Shown here piece by piece: positions 37,001-51,100 of a stretch of 64,000 bases of DNA. Location: NCBI GenBank assembly GCA_009760855.2, contig WPIO01000189.1, positions 397,001-461,000 of the forward strand, in the 5' to 3' direction. The notes under the pieces are model-generated. The model was not told the origin of the DNA. It worked only from the letters and a program-made list of their open reading frames with translations, and did no database searches. Made by a program: the position numbers and the translations under genes. The DNA is from Cristatella mucedo. Lineage: Eukaryota > Bryozoa > Phylactolaemata > Cristatellidae. The first letter of the stretch is position 1. Every line of letters starts with the position of its first letter.

Positions 37001-39150
37001 TCATGAGGCTGGCAAAGTAAGATGCATGTCGGCAGATCACGAAGCCTGTGAACGTCCGGGCATGTCATCAGATCACGAGGCTTGTCACAAAAAAGGCATT
37101 TAAGCAGATCACAAGATTGGTGACCGAGCAGGCATGTCTAAAGATGACGAGGTTGGCAAACGAAGACGCATGTCTGCAAATCACGAAGCCTGTGAACGTC
37201 TGCGCATATCATCAGATCACGAGGCTGTTGACGAAACAGGCATGTCAGCAGATCACTAGATTCGTGACCAAATTGGCATGTCTTAAGATCGCGAGGTTGG
37301 CAAACGAAGACGCATGTCGGCAGATCACGAAGCCAATGAACGTCCGGGCATGACATACGATCACGAGGCTGCTGACCAAACAGGCATTCCAGTTAATCAC
37401 CAGTTTGGTAAACAAACAGGCATGTCTGAAGATAACGAAGTTAACAAACACAGTCGCATGTCGGCAGATTACAAAGCCTCTGAACGTCAGGGCCTGTCAT
37501 CACATCCCGAGGCTGGTCAACAAAGAGGCATTTGACAAGATCACCAGATTATTGACCGAACAGGCATGTCTGACGATCACGAGGCTGTCAAACGAAGAAG
37601 TATGTCGGCAGATCACAAAGCCTGTGAACGTCCGGGCATGTGATGACATGACGAGTCTGGTGAACAAACAGGCATTACAGCAGATCACCAGTTTGGTGAC
37701 CGAACCGGCATATCTGAAGATGACAAAATTGGCAAACAACGACGCATGTCGGCTAATCACGACGCATGTGAATGTCCGGGCGTATCATCACATCACGGGA
37801 TTTGCAACGAAAAAGCATGTCCGCAGATGTCTGGAGATCACGAGGTTGACAAACTAAGGCGCCTGTCGGCAGATCACGAGGCTGGTGACCATATAGGCAC
37901 ATCAGCAAATCTCCAGATTGTAGAGCAGAGAAGCACGTGTGAACATCACGATGTTGGCAAACTAAGACACATGTCGGCAGGTCAAGAGGCAAGTTAACAA
38001 ACGGGCATGTGGGCAGGTCACGAGTTTGGGGAACAAACAAGCATGTCGGCAGATCCTTATATTGGTGACTGCACAGGCATGACTGAAGATCAAGAGGTTC
38101 GCAAGCAAAGACGCATATCGGCAGATTACGAGGCCTGTGACGGAACAGGGATCTAGGCAGTTCGCGAGACTGGTGACCAAACATGCATGTCAGCAGAGCT
38201 CCATATTGGTGACTGGAAACATATGTCTGAAGATCACGAGGCTGGTGGCCAAACAGGCATTTCAGCAGATAACTAGATTGGTCACCGAACAGGCATGTCT
38301 AAAGATCACGAGGTTGGATAACGAGGACGCATGCCAGCAGATCACGAGGTAGGTGACCGAATGGTCATGTCATCAGATAACGAGGCTGTCGACCAAACAG
38401 GCATGTCAGCAGATCACTCGAGTGGTGACCAAAGTGGCAAACCCGTAGATTACGAGGTTGGCAAACAAAGTCGCCTGTCGGCAGATTACGAAGCCTGTGA
38501 ACGTCCGGGCATGTCATCACGTCCCCAGGCTGGTGACGTAACAGGCCTTTCACCAGAACACCAGATTGATGAGCGAACAGGCACGTCTGAAGGTCACGAG
38601 GTTGGCAAACGAAGAAGTATGTCGACACATCACAAAGCCCCTGAACGTCCGGGCATGTCATCAGATCGCGAGTCTGGTGACAAAACACGCATGGCAGCAG
38701 ATCACCAGATTGGTCACCGAACAGGCATGTCTGCAGATCACCAGATTGGTGACCGAGCGGGCATGTCTGAAGAGTCCGAGATTCACAAACGGAGATGCAT
38801 GTCGGCAGATCACGGGGCTGGTGACCGAACAGGCGTTTCAGCAGATCATAACATTGCTGGTGGAACAGGCATTTCCGAAGATCACGAGGGTTAGCAACTG
38901 AAGGCGCATGTCAGCAACTCACGAAGCCACGGAACGTCTAGGCATGTCATCACATCACGAGGCTGGTGACGAAACAGGCATTTCACCAGAACACCAGATT
39001 AATGAGCAAAGGGGCACACTTGAAGATCACGAGGTTGGCAAACGAAGAAGCATGTCGGCTGATCGCGAAGCCCCTGAACGTCCGGGCATGTCATCAGATC
39101 GCCAGTCTGGTGACAAAACACGCATGACAGCAGATCACCAGGTTGGTGAC
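34012..39150 (+). repeat. 36-bp satellite array, divergent left edge
   Basis: Head-to-tail 36-bp monomers all lie in one orientation. Each starts GCATGTC or GCATCTC, holds a conserved AGATCACGAG core near positions 11-20, and ends in TGGTGACCGAACAG- or TGGCAAACGAAGAC-type sequence. Subtypes alternate irregularly, single-base and short indels are common, and the marker monomer of the interior is absent. A clear 8-monomer (288-bp) repeat covers 35694-36270. The many frames (MSADHEAGDRTG type; ITRLVTEQA type; minus-strand DLPTCLFGH and SLVICRHA types) follow from the 12-codon period and are interrupted by stops. Confidence 0.95.
35694..36270 (+). repeat. 8-monomer (288-bp) higher-order repeat
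   Basis: 35694-35981 and 35982-36270 share an unusual monomer order, starting GGTTGGCACACAAAGAAG and TGTTGGCAGATTGCGAGG, at exactly 288 bp spacing. They differ at a modest number of sites, and the second copy fades in its last monomers. Confidence 0.85.
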
Positions 39151-42100
39151 CGAACAGGCATGTCTACAGATTACTAGGTTGGTTAAGTAAGACGCATGTC
39201 GGCGGATCACGAAGCCTGTGAACGTCCGGGCATGTCGTCAGATCACGAGGGTGGTGTGACAAAACAGGCATTTCAGCAGATCACCAGACTGGTGTTTGAA
39301 CAGGCATGTCAGCAGATCACCAGATTGGTGACCGAGCAGACATGTCTAAAGAGACCAAGGTTTCAAAAAACGCAGATGCATGTCGGCGGATCAGGAGGCT
39401 GGTGACCGACAAGGCATTTCAGCAGATCACGAGATTGGTGACCGAGCTGGCATGTCTGAAGAGTCCGAGGTTCATATACGCAGCCGCATGTCTGCGGATC
39501 ACAAGGCTGGTGACGAAATAGGCATTTCACCAGAACACCAGATTAATTAGCGAACAGGCACGCCTGTAGATCACGAGGTTGGAAAATGAAGAAGTATGTC
39601 GGCACATCACGAAGCCCCTGAACGTACGGGCATGTCATCAGAGCACGAGGCTAGTGACCAAACAGGCGTTTCAGCAGATCACGAGATTGGTGACCGAGCA
39701 GGCATGTCGGAAAAGTCCAAGGTTCACAAACGCAGACGCATGTCGGCAGATCACGAGGCTGGTGACCGAACAGGCATGCCTGAAGATCCCGAGGTTGGCA
39801 AACGAAGACGCATGTCGGGAGAGACATCAGGTCAGTGACCAAACAGATATCTCGGCAGTTCCCGTGACTGGTGACCAAACACAGGCATGTCAGCAGAGCT
39901 CCAGATTGGTGACTGGACAAACATGTCTGAAGATCGCAAGGTTGGCAAACGAAAAAACCATGTCGGCAGGTCACGAAGCCCGAGCACGTCCGGGCATCTG
40001 GGCAGGTTACGAGGCTGGTGACCAAACAGGCATTTCAGCAGATAACCAGATTGGTCACCGAACGGGCATGTCTGAAGATCATGAGGTTCGCGAACGAGGA
40101 CGTATGTCGGCAGATCACGAGGTAGGTGACCGAATGGTCATGTCATCAGATCACGAGGCTGTCGGCCGAACAGGATTGTAGGCAGATCACCAGATTGGTG
40201 ACCGAACTGGCATGTCTGAAGATCACAAGGTTGGCAAACGAGGACGCATGTCGGCAGATCACGAGGGAGGTGACCGAATGGTCATGTCATCAGATCATGA
40301 GTCTGTCGACCAAACAGGCATGTCAGCAGATCACCCGATTGGTGACAGAACAGGAATGTCAGAAGATCAGCAGGTTAGCATACAAAGACCCATGTCGGCT
40401 GATCACGAAGCCCCTGAACGGCCGGGCATGTCGTCAGATCGCGAGTCTAGTGACAAAACACGCATGTCAGCAGATCACCAGATTGGTGACCGAACAGGCA
40501 TGTCTGCCGAATACTAGAATGGCTAAGTAAGATGCATGTCGGCTGATCACGAAGCCTGTGAACGTCAGGACATGTCATCACATCACGAGGCTGGTGACCA
40601 AACAGGCATTTCAGCAGATCACCAGATTGGTGACCGAAAAGGCATGTCTGAAGATCGCAAGGTTGGCAAACGAGGACGCATGTCGGCAGATCACGAGGTA
40701 GGTGACCGCATGGACATGTCATCAGATAACGAGGCTGTCGACGAAACAGGCATGTCAGCAGATCACCCGATTGGTGACCGATATGGCATATGTGAAGATT
40801 ACGAGGTTAGCAAACGAAGTCGGCTGTCAGTAAATCTCGAAGCCTGTCAACGTCGGGCCATGTCATCACATCACAAGGCTGTTGACGAAACGGGCCTTTC
40901 GCCAGAACACCAGATTAATGAGCGAACAGGTGCTTCTGAAGATTAGGAGGTTTGCACACGAAGAAGTATGTCGGCACATTACGAAGCCCCTGAACGTCCA
41001 GGCATGTCATCTGATCAGGGGGCTTATAACGTAAATAGGCTTGTCAGCAGATCACCAGATGCGTGACCAAGCTTGTATGTCTGAAGATCAGGAGGTTGGC
41101 AAACAAAGACGCATGTCGGCTGATCACGAAGCCCCTGAACGTATGGGCATGTCATCAGATCGCAAGTCTGGTGACAAAAAACGCATGTCAGCAGATCACC
41201 AGATTGGTGAGCGAACAGGCATGTCTGCAGAATACTAGATTGGCTAAGTAAGACGCATGTCCGCTGATCACAAAGCCTGTGAACGTCCGGACATGTCATC
41301 AGATCACAAGGCTAGTGACAAAACAGGCATTTCAGCCGATCACCAGATTGGTGACCGAGAAGGCATGTCTGAAGAGTCCGAGGTTCACAAACGCAGATGG
41401 ATGTCGGAAAATCACGAGGCTGGTGACCGAACATACATTTCTGTAGATCACGAGCTTGGTGACCGAACAGGCATGTCTGAAGATCACGAGGTTGGCAAAC
41501 GATGACGCATATCAGAAGGTCACGTGGCAGGTGACCGAATGGGCATCTCGGCAGAACACGAGGCTTGCGACCAAACACGCATTTAAGGAGATCACCGGAT
41601 TGGTGAACGAGCAGGCATGTCTGAAGAGTCCGAGGTTCACAAACGCAGATGCATGTCGGCAGATCACGAGGCTTGCGACCGAACATGCATTTCTGTAGAT
41701 CACCAGATTGGTGACCGAACAGGGGAGTCTGAAGATCATAAGGTCGGCAAACGAGGATGGATAACGGCAGATCACGAGGAAGGTGACCGGATGGTCATGT
41801 CATCAGATCATGAGCCTGTCGACCAAACAGGCATGTCAGCAGATCACCCGACTGGTGACAGAACCGGAATTTCTGAAGATCAGGAGGTTGGCAAACAAAG
41901 ACCCATGTCGGCTGATCGCGAAGCCCCTGAACGTCCCGGTATGTCGTCAGATCGCGAGTCCGGTGACAAATCACACATGTCAGCAGATCACCAAATTGGT
42001 CACCAAACAGGCATGTCTGCAGAATACTAGATTGGCTAAGTAAGACGCATGTCGGCTGATCACGAAGCCTGTGAAGGTCCGGACATGTCATCAGCTCACG

Positions 42101-45100
42101 GGGCTGGTGTCAAAACAGGCATTTCAGCAGATCACCAGATTGGTGACAGAACAGGAATGTCTAAAGATCAGGAGGTTGGCAAACGAGGACGCATGTCAGC
42201 ATGTCACGTGGCAGGTGACCGAATGAACATCTCGGCAGATCACGAGGCTGGTAACCAAACAGGCATTTACATAGATCACCAGATAGGTGACCAAGCAGGC
42301 ATGTCTGAAGAGTCCGAGGTTCACAAACGCAGATGCATGTCGGCAGATCACGAGGCTGGTGACCGAACATGCATTTCTGTAGATCACCAGATTGGTGACC
42401 GAAAGGGCATGTCTGAAGATCACAAGGTTGGCAAACGAGGACGGATGTGGGCATATCACGAGGGAGGTGACCGAATGGTCATGTCATCAGATCACAAGTC
42501 CGTCGAACAAACAGGCATGTCAGCAGATCACCCGATTGGTGACGGAACAAGAATGTCTGAAGATCAAGAGGTTGGCAAACAAAGACTCATGTCGGCTGAT
42601 CACGAAGCCCCAGAACGTCCGGGTAAGTCGTCAGATCGCGAGTCTGGTGACAAATTACGCATGTCAGCAGATCACCAAATTGGTGACCGAACAGGCATGT
42701 CGGTAGAATACTAAATTGGCGAAGTAAGACGCATGTCGGCTGATCACGAAGCCTGTGAACGTCCGGACATGTCATCAGATCACGAGGCTGGTGACCAAAT
42801 AGGCATTTCAGCAGATCACCGGATTGGTGACCGAATTGGCATTTAAGAAGATCACCAGATTGGTGACCGAGAAGGCATGTCTGAAGAGTTCGAGGTATAC
42901 AAACGCAGATGCATGTCGGCAGATCACGAGGCTGGTGACCAAACATGCATTTCTGAAGATCACGAGCATTGGAAGACCGAACAGGCATGTCTGAAGATCA
43001 CGAGGTTTGACAAACAAGGACGCATGTCGGCAGATCACGTGGCAGGTGACCAAACAGGCATGTCTGAAGCAGAGGTTCACGAGGCTGGTGACCAAACAGG
43101 CATTTAAGTACGATCAGCAGACCAGATTGGTGATCGCGCAGCCATGTCTGAAGAGTTCGAGGTTCACAAACGCAGATGCATGTCGGCAGATCACGAGGCT
43201 GGTGACCAAACATGCATTTCTGAAGATCACGAGCTTGGTGACCGAACAGGCATGTCTGAAGATCACGAGGTTGGCAAACAAACACGCATGTCGGCAGATG
43301 ACGTGGTAGGTGACCCGAATGCATTTCATGTCGGCAGATCACGAGTCTGGTGACCAAACAGGCATGGACCAGAGAATACCAGATTGGTGACCGAGCAGGC
43401 ATGTCTGAAGAGTCCGAGGTTCACAAACGCAGATGCATGTCGGCAAGATCACGAGGCTGGTGACCGAACATGCATTTCTGAAGATCACCAGATTTGTGAC
43501 CGAAAAGGCATGTCTGAAGATCACGAGGTTTGCAAAGGAACACGCATGTCGGCAGATCACGTGGCAGGTGACAGATGGGCATCTCGGCAGATCACGAGGC
43601 TTGTGACCAAACAGGCATTTGAGTAGATCACCAGATTGGTGAACGAGCAGGCATGTCTGAAGAGTCGAGAGGTTCACAAACGCAGATGCATGTCGGCAGA
43701 TCACGAGGCTGGTGACCGAACATGCATTTCTGTAGATCACCCGATTGGTGACAGAACCGGAATTTCTGAAGATCATGAGGTTGGCAAACGAGGATGCATG
43801 TCGGCAGATCACGAGGAAGGTGACCGAACGGTCATGTCATCAGATCATGAGTCTTTCGACCAAACAGGCATGTCAGCAGATCACCCGATTGGTGACAGAA
43901 CAAGAATGTCTGAAGATCAGGAGGTTGGCAAACAAAGACCCATGTCGGCTGATCGCGAAGCCCCTGAACGTCCGGGTATGTCGTCAGATCGCGAATGTGG
44001 TGACAAATCACACATGTAAGCAGATCACTAAATTGGTCACCGAAAGGGCATGTCTGCAGAATACTAGATTGGCTAAGTAAGACGCATGTCGGCTGATCAC
44101 GAAGCCTGTGAACGTCGGGACATGTCATCAGATCACGAGGCTGGTGACAAAACACGCATGTCAGCAGATCACCATATTGGTGATGGAACAGGCATGTCTG
44201 AAGGACAGGAGGTTGGCAAACAGAGACCCATGTCGGCTGATCGCGAAGCTAGGTGAACGTCCGGGGATGTCATGTAGATCACGAGTCTGGTGACAAAACA
44301 CGCATGTCAAAAGATCACCAGATTGGTGACCGAGCAGTCATGTCTGAAGAGTCCGAGGTTCACAAACGCAGATGCATGTCGGCAAATAACGAAGGACATG
44401 TCATCAGATCACGAGGCTGGTGACAAAAACAGGCATTTCAGCAGATCACCAGATTGGTGACAGAACAGGAATGTCTGAAGATCAGGAGGTTCTGATCGCG
44501 AAGCCCCTGAACGTCCGGTACGTGATCAGATCGCGAGTCTGGTGACAAAACACGCATGTCAGCAGATCACCAAATTGGTGATCGAGCAGGCATGTCTGAA
44601 AGGTCCGGTTGGTTCACAAACGCAGATGCATGTCGGCAAATGAACGTCCTGGGATGGTGACCGAAATGGGCATGTAGATCACGAGATTGGTGACCGAACA
44701 GGCATGTCTGAAGATCCGAGGTTTGCAAACGAGGACGCATGTCGGCAGATCAGGTGCAGGTGACCGAATGGGCATCTCGGCGGATCACGCGAGGCTGGTG
44801 ACCAAACAGGCATTTAAGTAGATCACCAGATTGGTGACCGAGAAGGCATGTCTGAAGAGTCCGAGGTTCACAAACGCAGATGCATGTCGGCAGATCACAA
44901 GGCTGGTGACCGAACATGCATTTCTGTTGATCACCAGATTGGTGACCGAACAGGCATGTCTGAAGATCACAAGGTTGGCAAACGAAGACGGAAGTGGGCA
45001 GATCACGAGGGAGGTGACCGAATGGTCATGTCATCAGATCATGAGGCTGTCGACCAAACAGGAATGTCAGCATATCACCCGATTGGTGACAGAACAGGAA

Positions 45101-48100
45101 TTTCTGAAGATCAAGAGGTTGGCAAACAAAGACCCATGTCGGCTTATCACGAAGCCCCTGAATGTCCGGATACGTCGTCAGATCGCGAGTCTGGTGACAA
45201 ATCACGCATGTCTGCAGATCACCAAATTGGTGATCGAACAGGCATAACTGCAGAATACTAGATTGGCTAAGTAACACGCATGTCGGCTGATCACGAAGCC
45301 TGTGAACGTCCGGACATGTCATCAGATCACGAAGCCGGTGACCAAATAGGCATTTCAGCAGATCGCCAGATTGGTGACAGAACAGGAATGTCTGAAGATC
45401 ACCAGATTGGTGACCGAGAAGGCATGTCTGAAGAGTTCGAGGTATACAAACGCAGATGCATGTCGGCAGATCACGAGGCTGGTGACCAAAGATGCATTTC
45501 TGAAGATCACGAGCTAGGTAACCGAACAGGCATGTCTGAAGATCACGAGGTTTGAAAACAAGGACGCTTGTCGGCAGATTACGTGGTAGGTGACCAAATG
45601 GGCATCTCGGCAGATCACGAGGCTGGTGACCAAACAGGCATTGGACTAGAATACTAGATTGGTGACCGAGCTGGCATGTCTGAAGAGTCCGAGGTTCACA
45701 AACGCAGATGCATGTCGGCAAATCACGAGGCTGGTGACCAAACATGCATTTCTGTTGATCACGAGCTTGGTGACCGAAAAGGCGTGTCTGAAGATCACGA
45801 GGATTGCAAACGAGGACGCATGTCGGCAGATCACGTGGCAGGTGACAGACTAGGCATCTCAGGAGATCACGAGGCTTGCGACCAAACAGGCATTTGAGTA
45901 GATCACCAGATTGGTGAACGAGCAGGCATGTCTGAAGAGTCGGAGGTTCACAAATGCAGATGCATGTCGGCAGATCACGAGGCTGGTGACCGAACATGCA
46001 TTTCTGTAGATCACCCGATTGGTGACAGAACCGGAATTTCTGAAGATCATGAGGTTGGCAAACGAGGATGCATGTCGGCAGATCACGAGGAAGGTGACCG
46101 AACGGTCATGTCATCAGATCTTGAGTCTTTCGACCAAACCGGCATGTCAGCAGATCACCCGATTGGTGACAGAACAAGAATGTCTGAAGATCAGGAGGTT
46201 GGCAAACAAAGACCCATGTCGGCTGATCGCGAAGCCCCTGAACGTCCGGGTATGTCGTCAGATCGCGAGTGTGGTGACAAATCACACATGTAAGCAGATC
46301 ACCAAATTGGTCGCCGAAAGGGCATGTCTGCAGAATACTAGATTGGCTAAGTAAGACGCATGTCGGCTGATCACGAAGCCTGTGATCGTCGGGACATGTC
46401 ATCAGATCACGAGGCTGGTGACAAAACAGGTATTTCAGCAGATCACCAGATTGGTTACAGAAGAGGAATGGCTGAAGATCAGGAGGTTGGCAATCAGAGA
46501 CCCGTGTCGGCTGATCGCGAAGCCCCTGAACGTCCGGGGATGTCATCAAATCACGAGTCTGGTGACAAAACACGCATGTCAGAAGATCACCAGATTGGTG
46601 ACCGAGCAGTCATGTCTGAAGAGTCCGGGGTTCACAAACTCAGATGCATGTCGGCAAATAACGAGGACATGTCATCAGATCACGAGGCTGGTGACAAAAC
46701 AGGCATTTCAGCAGATCACCAGATTGGTGACAGAACAGGAATGTCTGAAGATCAGGAGGTTGGCAAACAGAGACCCATGTCGGCTGATCGCGAAGCCCCT
46801 GAATGTCCGGATACGTCGTCAGATCGCGAGTCTGGTGACAAATCACGCATGTCAGCAGATCACTAAATTGGTGATCGAACAGGCATGTCTGCAGAATACT
46901 AGATTGGCTAAGTAACACGCATGTCGGCTGATCACGAAGCCTGTGAACGTCTGGACATGTCATCAGATCACGAGGCGGGTGATCAAACAGGCATTTCAGC
47001 AGATCACCAGATTGGTGACCGAATGGGCATGTCAGCAGATCACCAAATTGGTGACCGAGCAAGCATGTCTGAAGAGTTCGAGGTTCACAAACGCAGATGC
47101 ATGTCGGCAGATCACGAGGCTGGTGACCAAACAGGCATTTAAGTAGATCACCAGATTGGTGACCGAGCAGGCATGTCTGAAGAGTTCAAGGTTCACAAAC
47201 GCAGATGGATGTCGGCAGATCACGAGGCTGGTGACCAAACAGGCATTTAAGTAGATCACCAGATTGGTGACCGAGCAGGCATGTCTGAAGAGTCCGAGGT
47301 TTACAAACGCAGATGGATGTCGGCAGATCACAAGGCTGGTGACCAAACATGCATTTCTGTAGATCACCAGATTGGTGACCGAACAGGCATGTCTGAAGAT
47401 CACAAGGTTGGCAAACGAAGACGGATGGGGCATGTGGGCAGATCACGGGAGGTGACCGAATGGTCATGTCATCAGATCATGAGGCTGTCGACCAAACAGG
47501 AATGTCAGCAGATCACCCGATTGGTGACAGAACAGGAATGTCTGAAGATCAAGTGGATGGCAAACAAAGACCCATGTCGGCTGATCACGAAGCCCCTGAA
47601 TGTCCGGGTACGTCGTCAGATCGCGAGTCTGGTGACAAATCACGCATGTCAGCAGATCACCAAATTGGTGACCGAACAGGCATGTCTGCAGAATACTAGA
47701 TTGGCTAAGTAAGACGCATGTCGGCTGATCACGAAGCCTGTGAACGTCCGGACATGTCATCAGATCACGAGGCTGGTGATCAAACAGGCATTTAAGTATA
47801 TCACCCGATTGGTGAACGAGAAGGCATGTTTGAAGAGTCCGAGGTTCACAAACGCAGATGTATGTCAACAGATCACGAGGCTGGTGACCGAACATGCATT
47901 TCTGTAGATCACCAGATTGGTGACCGAAAAGGCATGACTTAAGATCACAAGGCTTGTAAACGAGGACGCATGTCGGCAGATCACGAGGGAGGTGACCGTA
48001 TGGTCATGTCATCAGATCATGAGCCTGTCGACCAAGCAGGCATGTCAGCAGATCACCCGATACGTGACAGAACAGGAATGTCTGAAGATCAAGAGGTTGG

Positions 48101-51100
48101 CAAACAAAGACCCATGTCGGCTGATCACGAAGCCCCTGAATGTGCGGGCACGTCGTCAGATCGCGAGTCTGGTGACAAAACACGCATGTCAGCAGATCAC
48201 CAGATTGGTGACCGAACAGGCATGTCTGCGGAATACTAGATTGGCTAAGTAAGACGCATGTCGGCTGATCACGAAGCCTGTGAACGTCCGGACATGTCAT
48301 CAGATCACGAAGCCGGTGACCAAATAGGCATTTCAGCAGATCGCCAGATTGGTGACAGAACAGGAATGTGTGAAGATCACCAGATTGGTGACCGAGAAGG
48401 CATGTCTGAAGAGTTCGAGGTATACAAACGCAGATGCATGTCAGCAGATCACGAGGCTGGTGACCAAACATGCATTTCTGAAGATAACGAGCTTGGTGAC
48501 CGAAAAGGCATGTCTGAAGATCACGAGGTTTGCAAACTAACACGCATGTCGGCAGATGACGTGGCAGGTGAACCAATGGGTCTCGGCAGATCACGATGCT
48601 TGTGACCAAACAGGCGTTTGAGTAGATCGCCAGATTGCTAACCGATCAGGCATGTCTAAAGCGTCTGAGGTTAACAAACGCAGATGCATGTCGGCATATC
48701 ACGAGGCTGGTGACCGAACATGCATTTCTGTAGATCACCAGATTGGTGACCGAACAGGCATGTCTGAAGATCACAAGGTGAGTAAACGAGGATGCATGTC
48801 GGCAGATGACGAGGAAGGTGACCGGACGGTCACGTCACCACATCATGAGTTTGTCGACCAAGGAGGCATGTCTGCAGATCACCCGATTGGTGACAGAACA
48901 GGAATGTCTAAAGATCAGGAGGTTGGCAAACAAAGACCCATGTCGGCTGATCGCGAAGCCCCTGGACGTCCGGGTATGTCGTCAGATCGCGAGTCTGGTG
49001 ACAAATCACACATGTAAGCAGATCACCAAATTGGTCGCCGAAAGGGCATGATTGCAGAATACTAGATTGGCTAAGTAAGACGCATGTCGGCTGATCACGA
49101 AGCCTGTGAACGTCGGGACATGTCATCAGATCACGAGGCTAGTGACAAAACAGGCATTTCAGCAGATCACCAGATTGTTGACAGAACAGGAATGTCTGAA
49201 GATCAGGAGGTTGGCAAACAGAGACCCATGTCGGCTGATCGCGAAGCCCCTGAATGTCCGGATACGTCGTCAGATCGCGAGTCTGGTGACAAATCACGCA
49301 TGTCAGCAGATCACCAAATTGGTGATCGAACAGGCATGTCTGCAGAATACTAGATTGGCTAAGTAACACGCTTGTCGGCTGATCACGAAGCCTGTGTACG
49401 TCTGGACATGTCATCAGATCACGATGCTGGTGATCAAACAGGCATTTCAGCAGATCACTAGATTGGTGACCGAATGGGCATGTCAGCAGATCACCAAATT
49501 GCTGACCGAGCAGGCATGTCTGAAGAGTTCGAGGTTCACAAACGCAGATGCATGTCGGCAGATCACGAGGCTGGTGACCAAACAGGCATTTAAGTAGATC
49601 ACCAGATTAGTGACCAAGCAGGCATGTCTGAAGAGTTCGAGGTTTACAAACGCAGATGGATGTCGGCAGATCACGAGGCTGGTGACCGAATGGGCATCTC
49701 GGCAGATTACGAGGCTGGTGACCAAACAGGCATTTGACTAGAATACTAGATTGGTGACCGAGCTGGCATGTCTGAAGAGTCCGAGGTTCGCAAACGTAGA
49801 TGCATGTCGGCAAATCACGAGGCTGGTGACCGAACATGCATTTCTGTTGATCACGAGCTTGGTGACCGAACAGGCATGTCTGAAGATCACGAGGATTGCA
49901 AACGAGGACGCATGTGGGCAGATGACGTGGCAGGTGACAGACTGGGCATCTCAGCAGATCACGAGGCTTGCGACCAAACAGGCATTTAAGTAGATCGCCA
50001 GATTGGTGACCGAGCAGGCATGTCTGAAGAGTCCGAGGTTCACAAACGCAGATGCATGTCGGCAGATCACAAAGCGGGTGACCGAACATGCATTTTTGTA
50101 GATCACCAGATTGGCGACCGAACAGGCATGTCTGAAGATCACAAGGTTGGCAAACGAAGACGGAAGTGGGCAGATCACGAGGGAGGTGACCGAATGGTCA
50201 TGTCATAAGATCATGAGTCTGTCGACCAAACAGAAATGTCAGCAGATCACCCGATTGGTGACAGAACCGGAGTTTCTGAAGATCAGGAGGTTGGCAAACA
50301 AAGACCCATGTCGGCTGATCACTAATCCCCTGAACGTCCGGGTAAGTCGTCAGATCGCGAGTCTGGTGACAAATCACGCATGTCAGCAGATCACCAAATT
50401 GGTGACCGAAAGGGCATGTCTGCAGAATACTAGATCGGCTAAGTAAGACGCATGTCGGCTGATTACGAAGCCTGTGAACGTCCGGCCATGTCATCAGATC
50501 ACGAGGCTGGTGACCAAAAGGCATTTCAGCAGATCACGCGATTGGTGACCGACATGGCATATGCGAAGATTACGAGGTTAGCAAACCAAGTCGCCAGTCG
50601 GTAGATCTTGAAGCCTGTCAACGTCGGGCCATGTCATTACATCACGAGGCTGTTGACGAAAAAGGCCTTTCGCCAGAACACCAGATTAATGAGCGAACAT
50701 GTGCTTTTGAAGGTCACGAGGTAGGCAAACAAAAACGCATGTCGGCTGATAACGAAGCCCCTGAATGTATGGACTCGTCATCAGATCGCAAGTCTGGTGA
50801 CAAAACACGCATGTCAGTAGATCACCAGATTGGTGACCGAACAGGCATGTCTGAAGAATACTAGATTGGCTAAGTAAGACGCATGTCCGCTGATCACGAA
50901 GCCTGTGAACGTTCAGACATGTCTTCAGGTCACAAAGCTAGTGACAAAACAGGCATTTCAGCAGATCACCAGATTGGTGACCGAATGGGCATGTCAGCAG
51001 ATCACCAGATTGGTGACCGAGCAGGTATGTCTGAAAAGTGGGAGATTCACAAACGCAGATGCATGTCGGCAGATAACGAGGCTGGTTACCGAACATGCAT

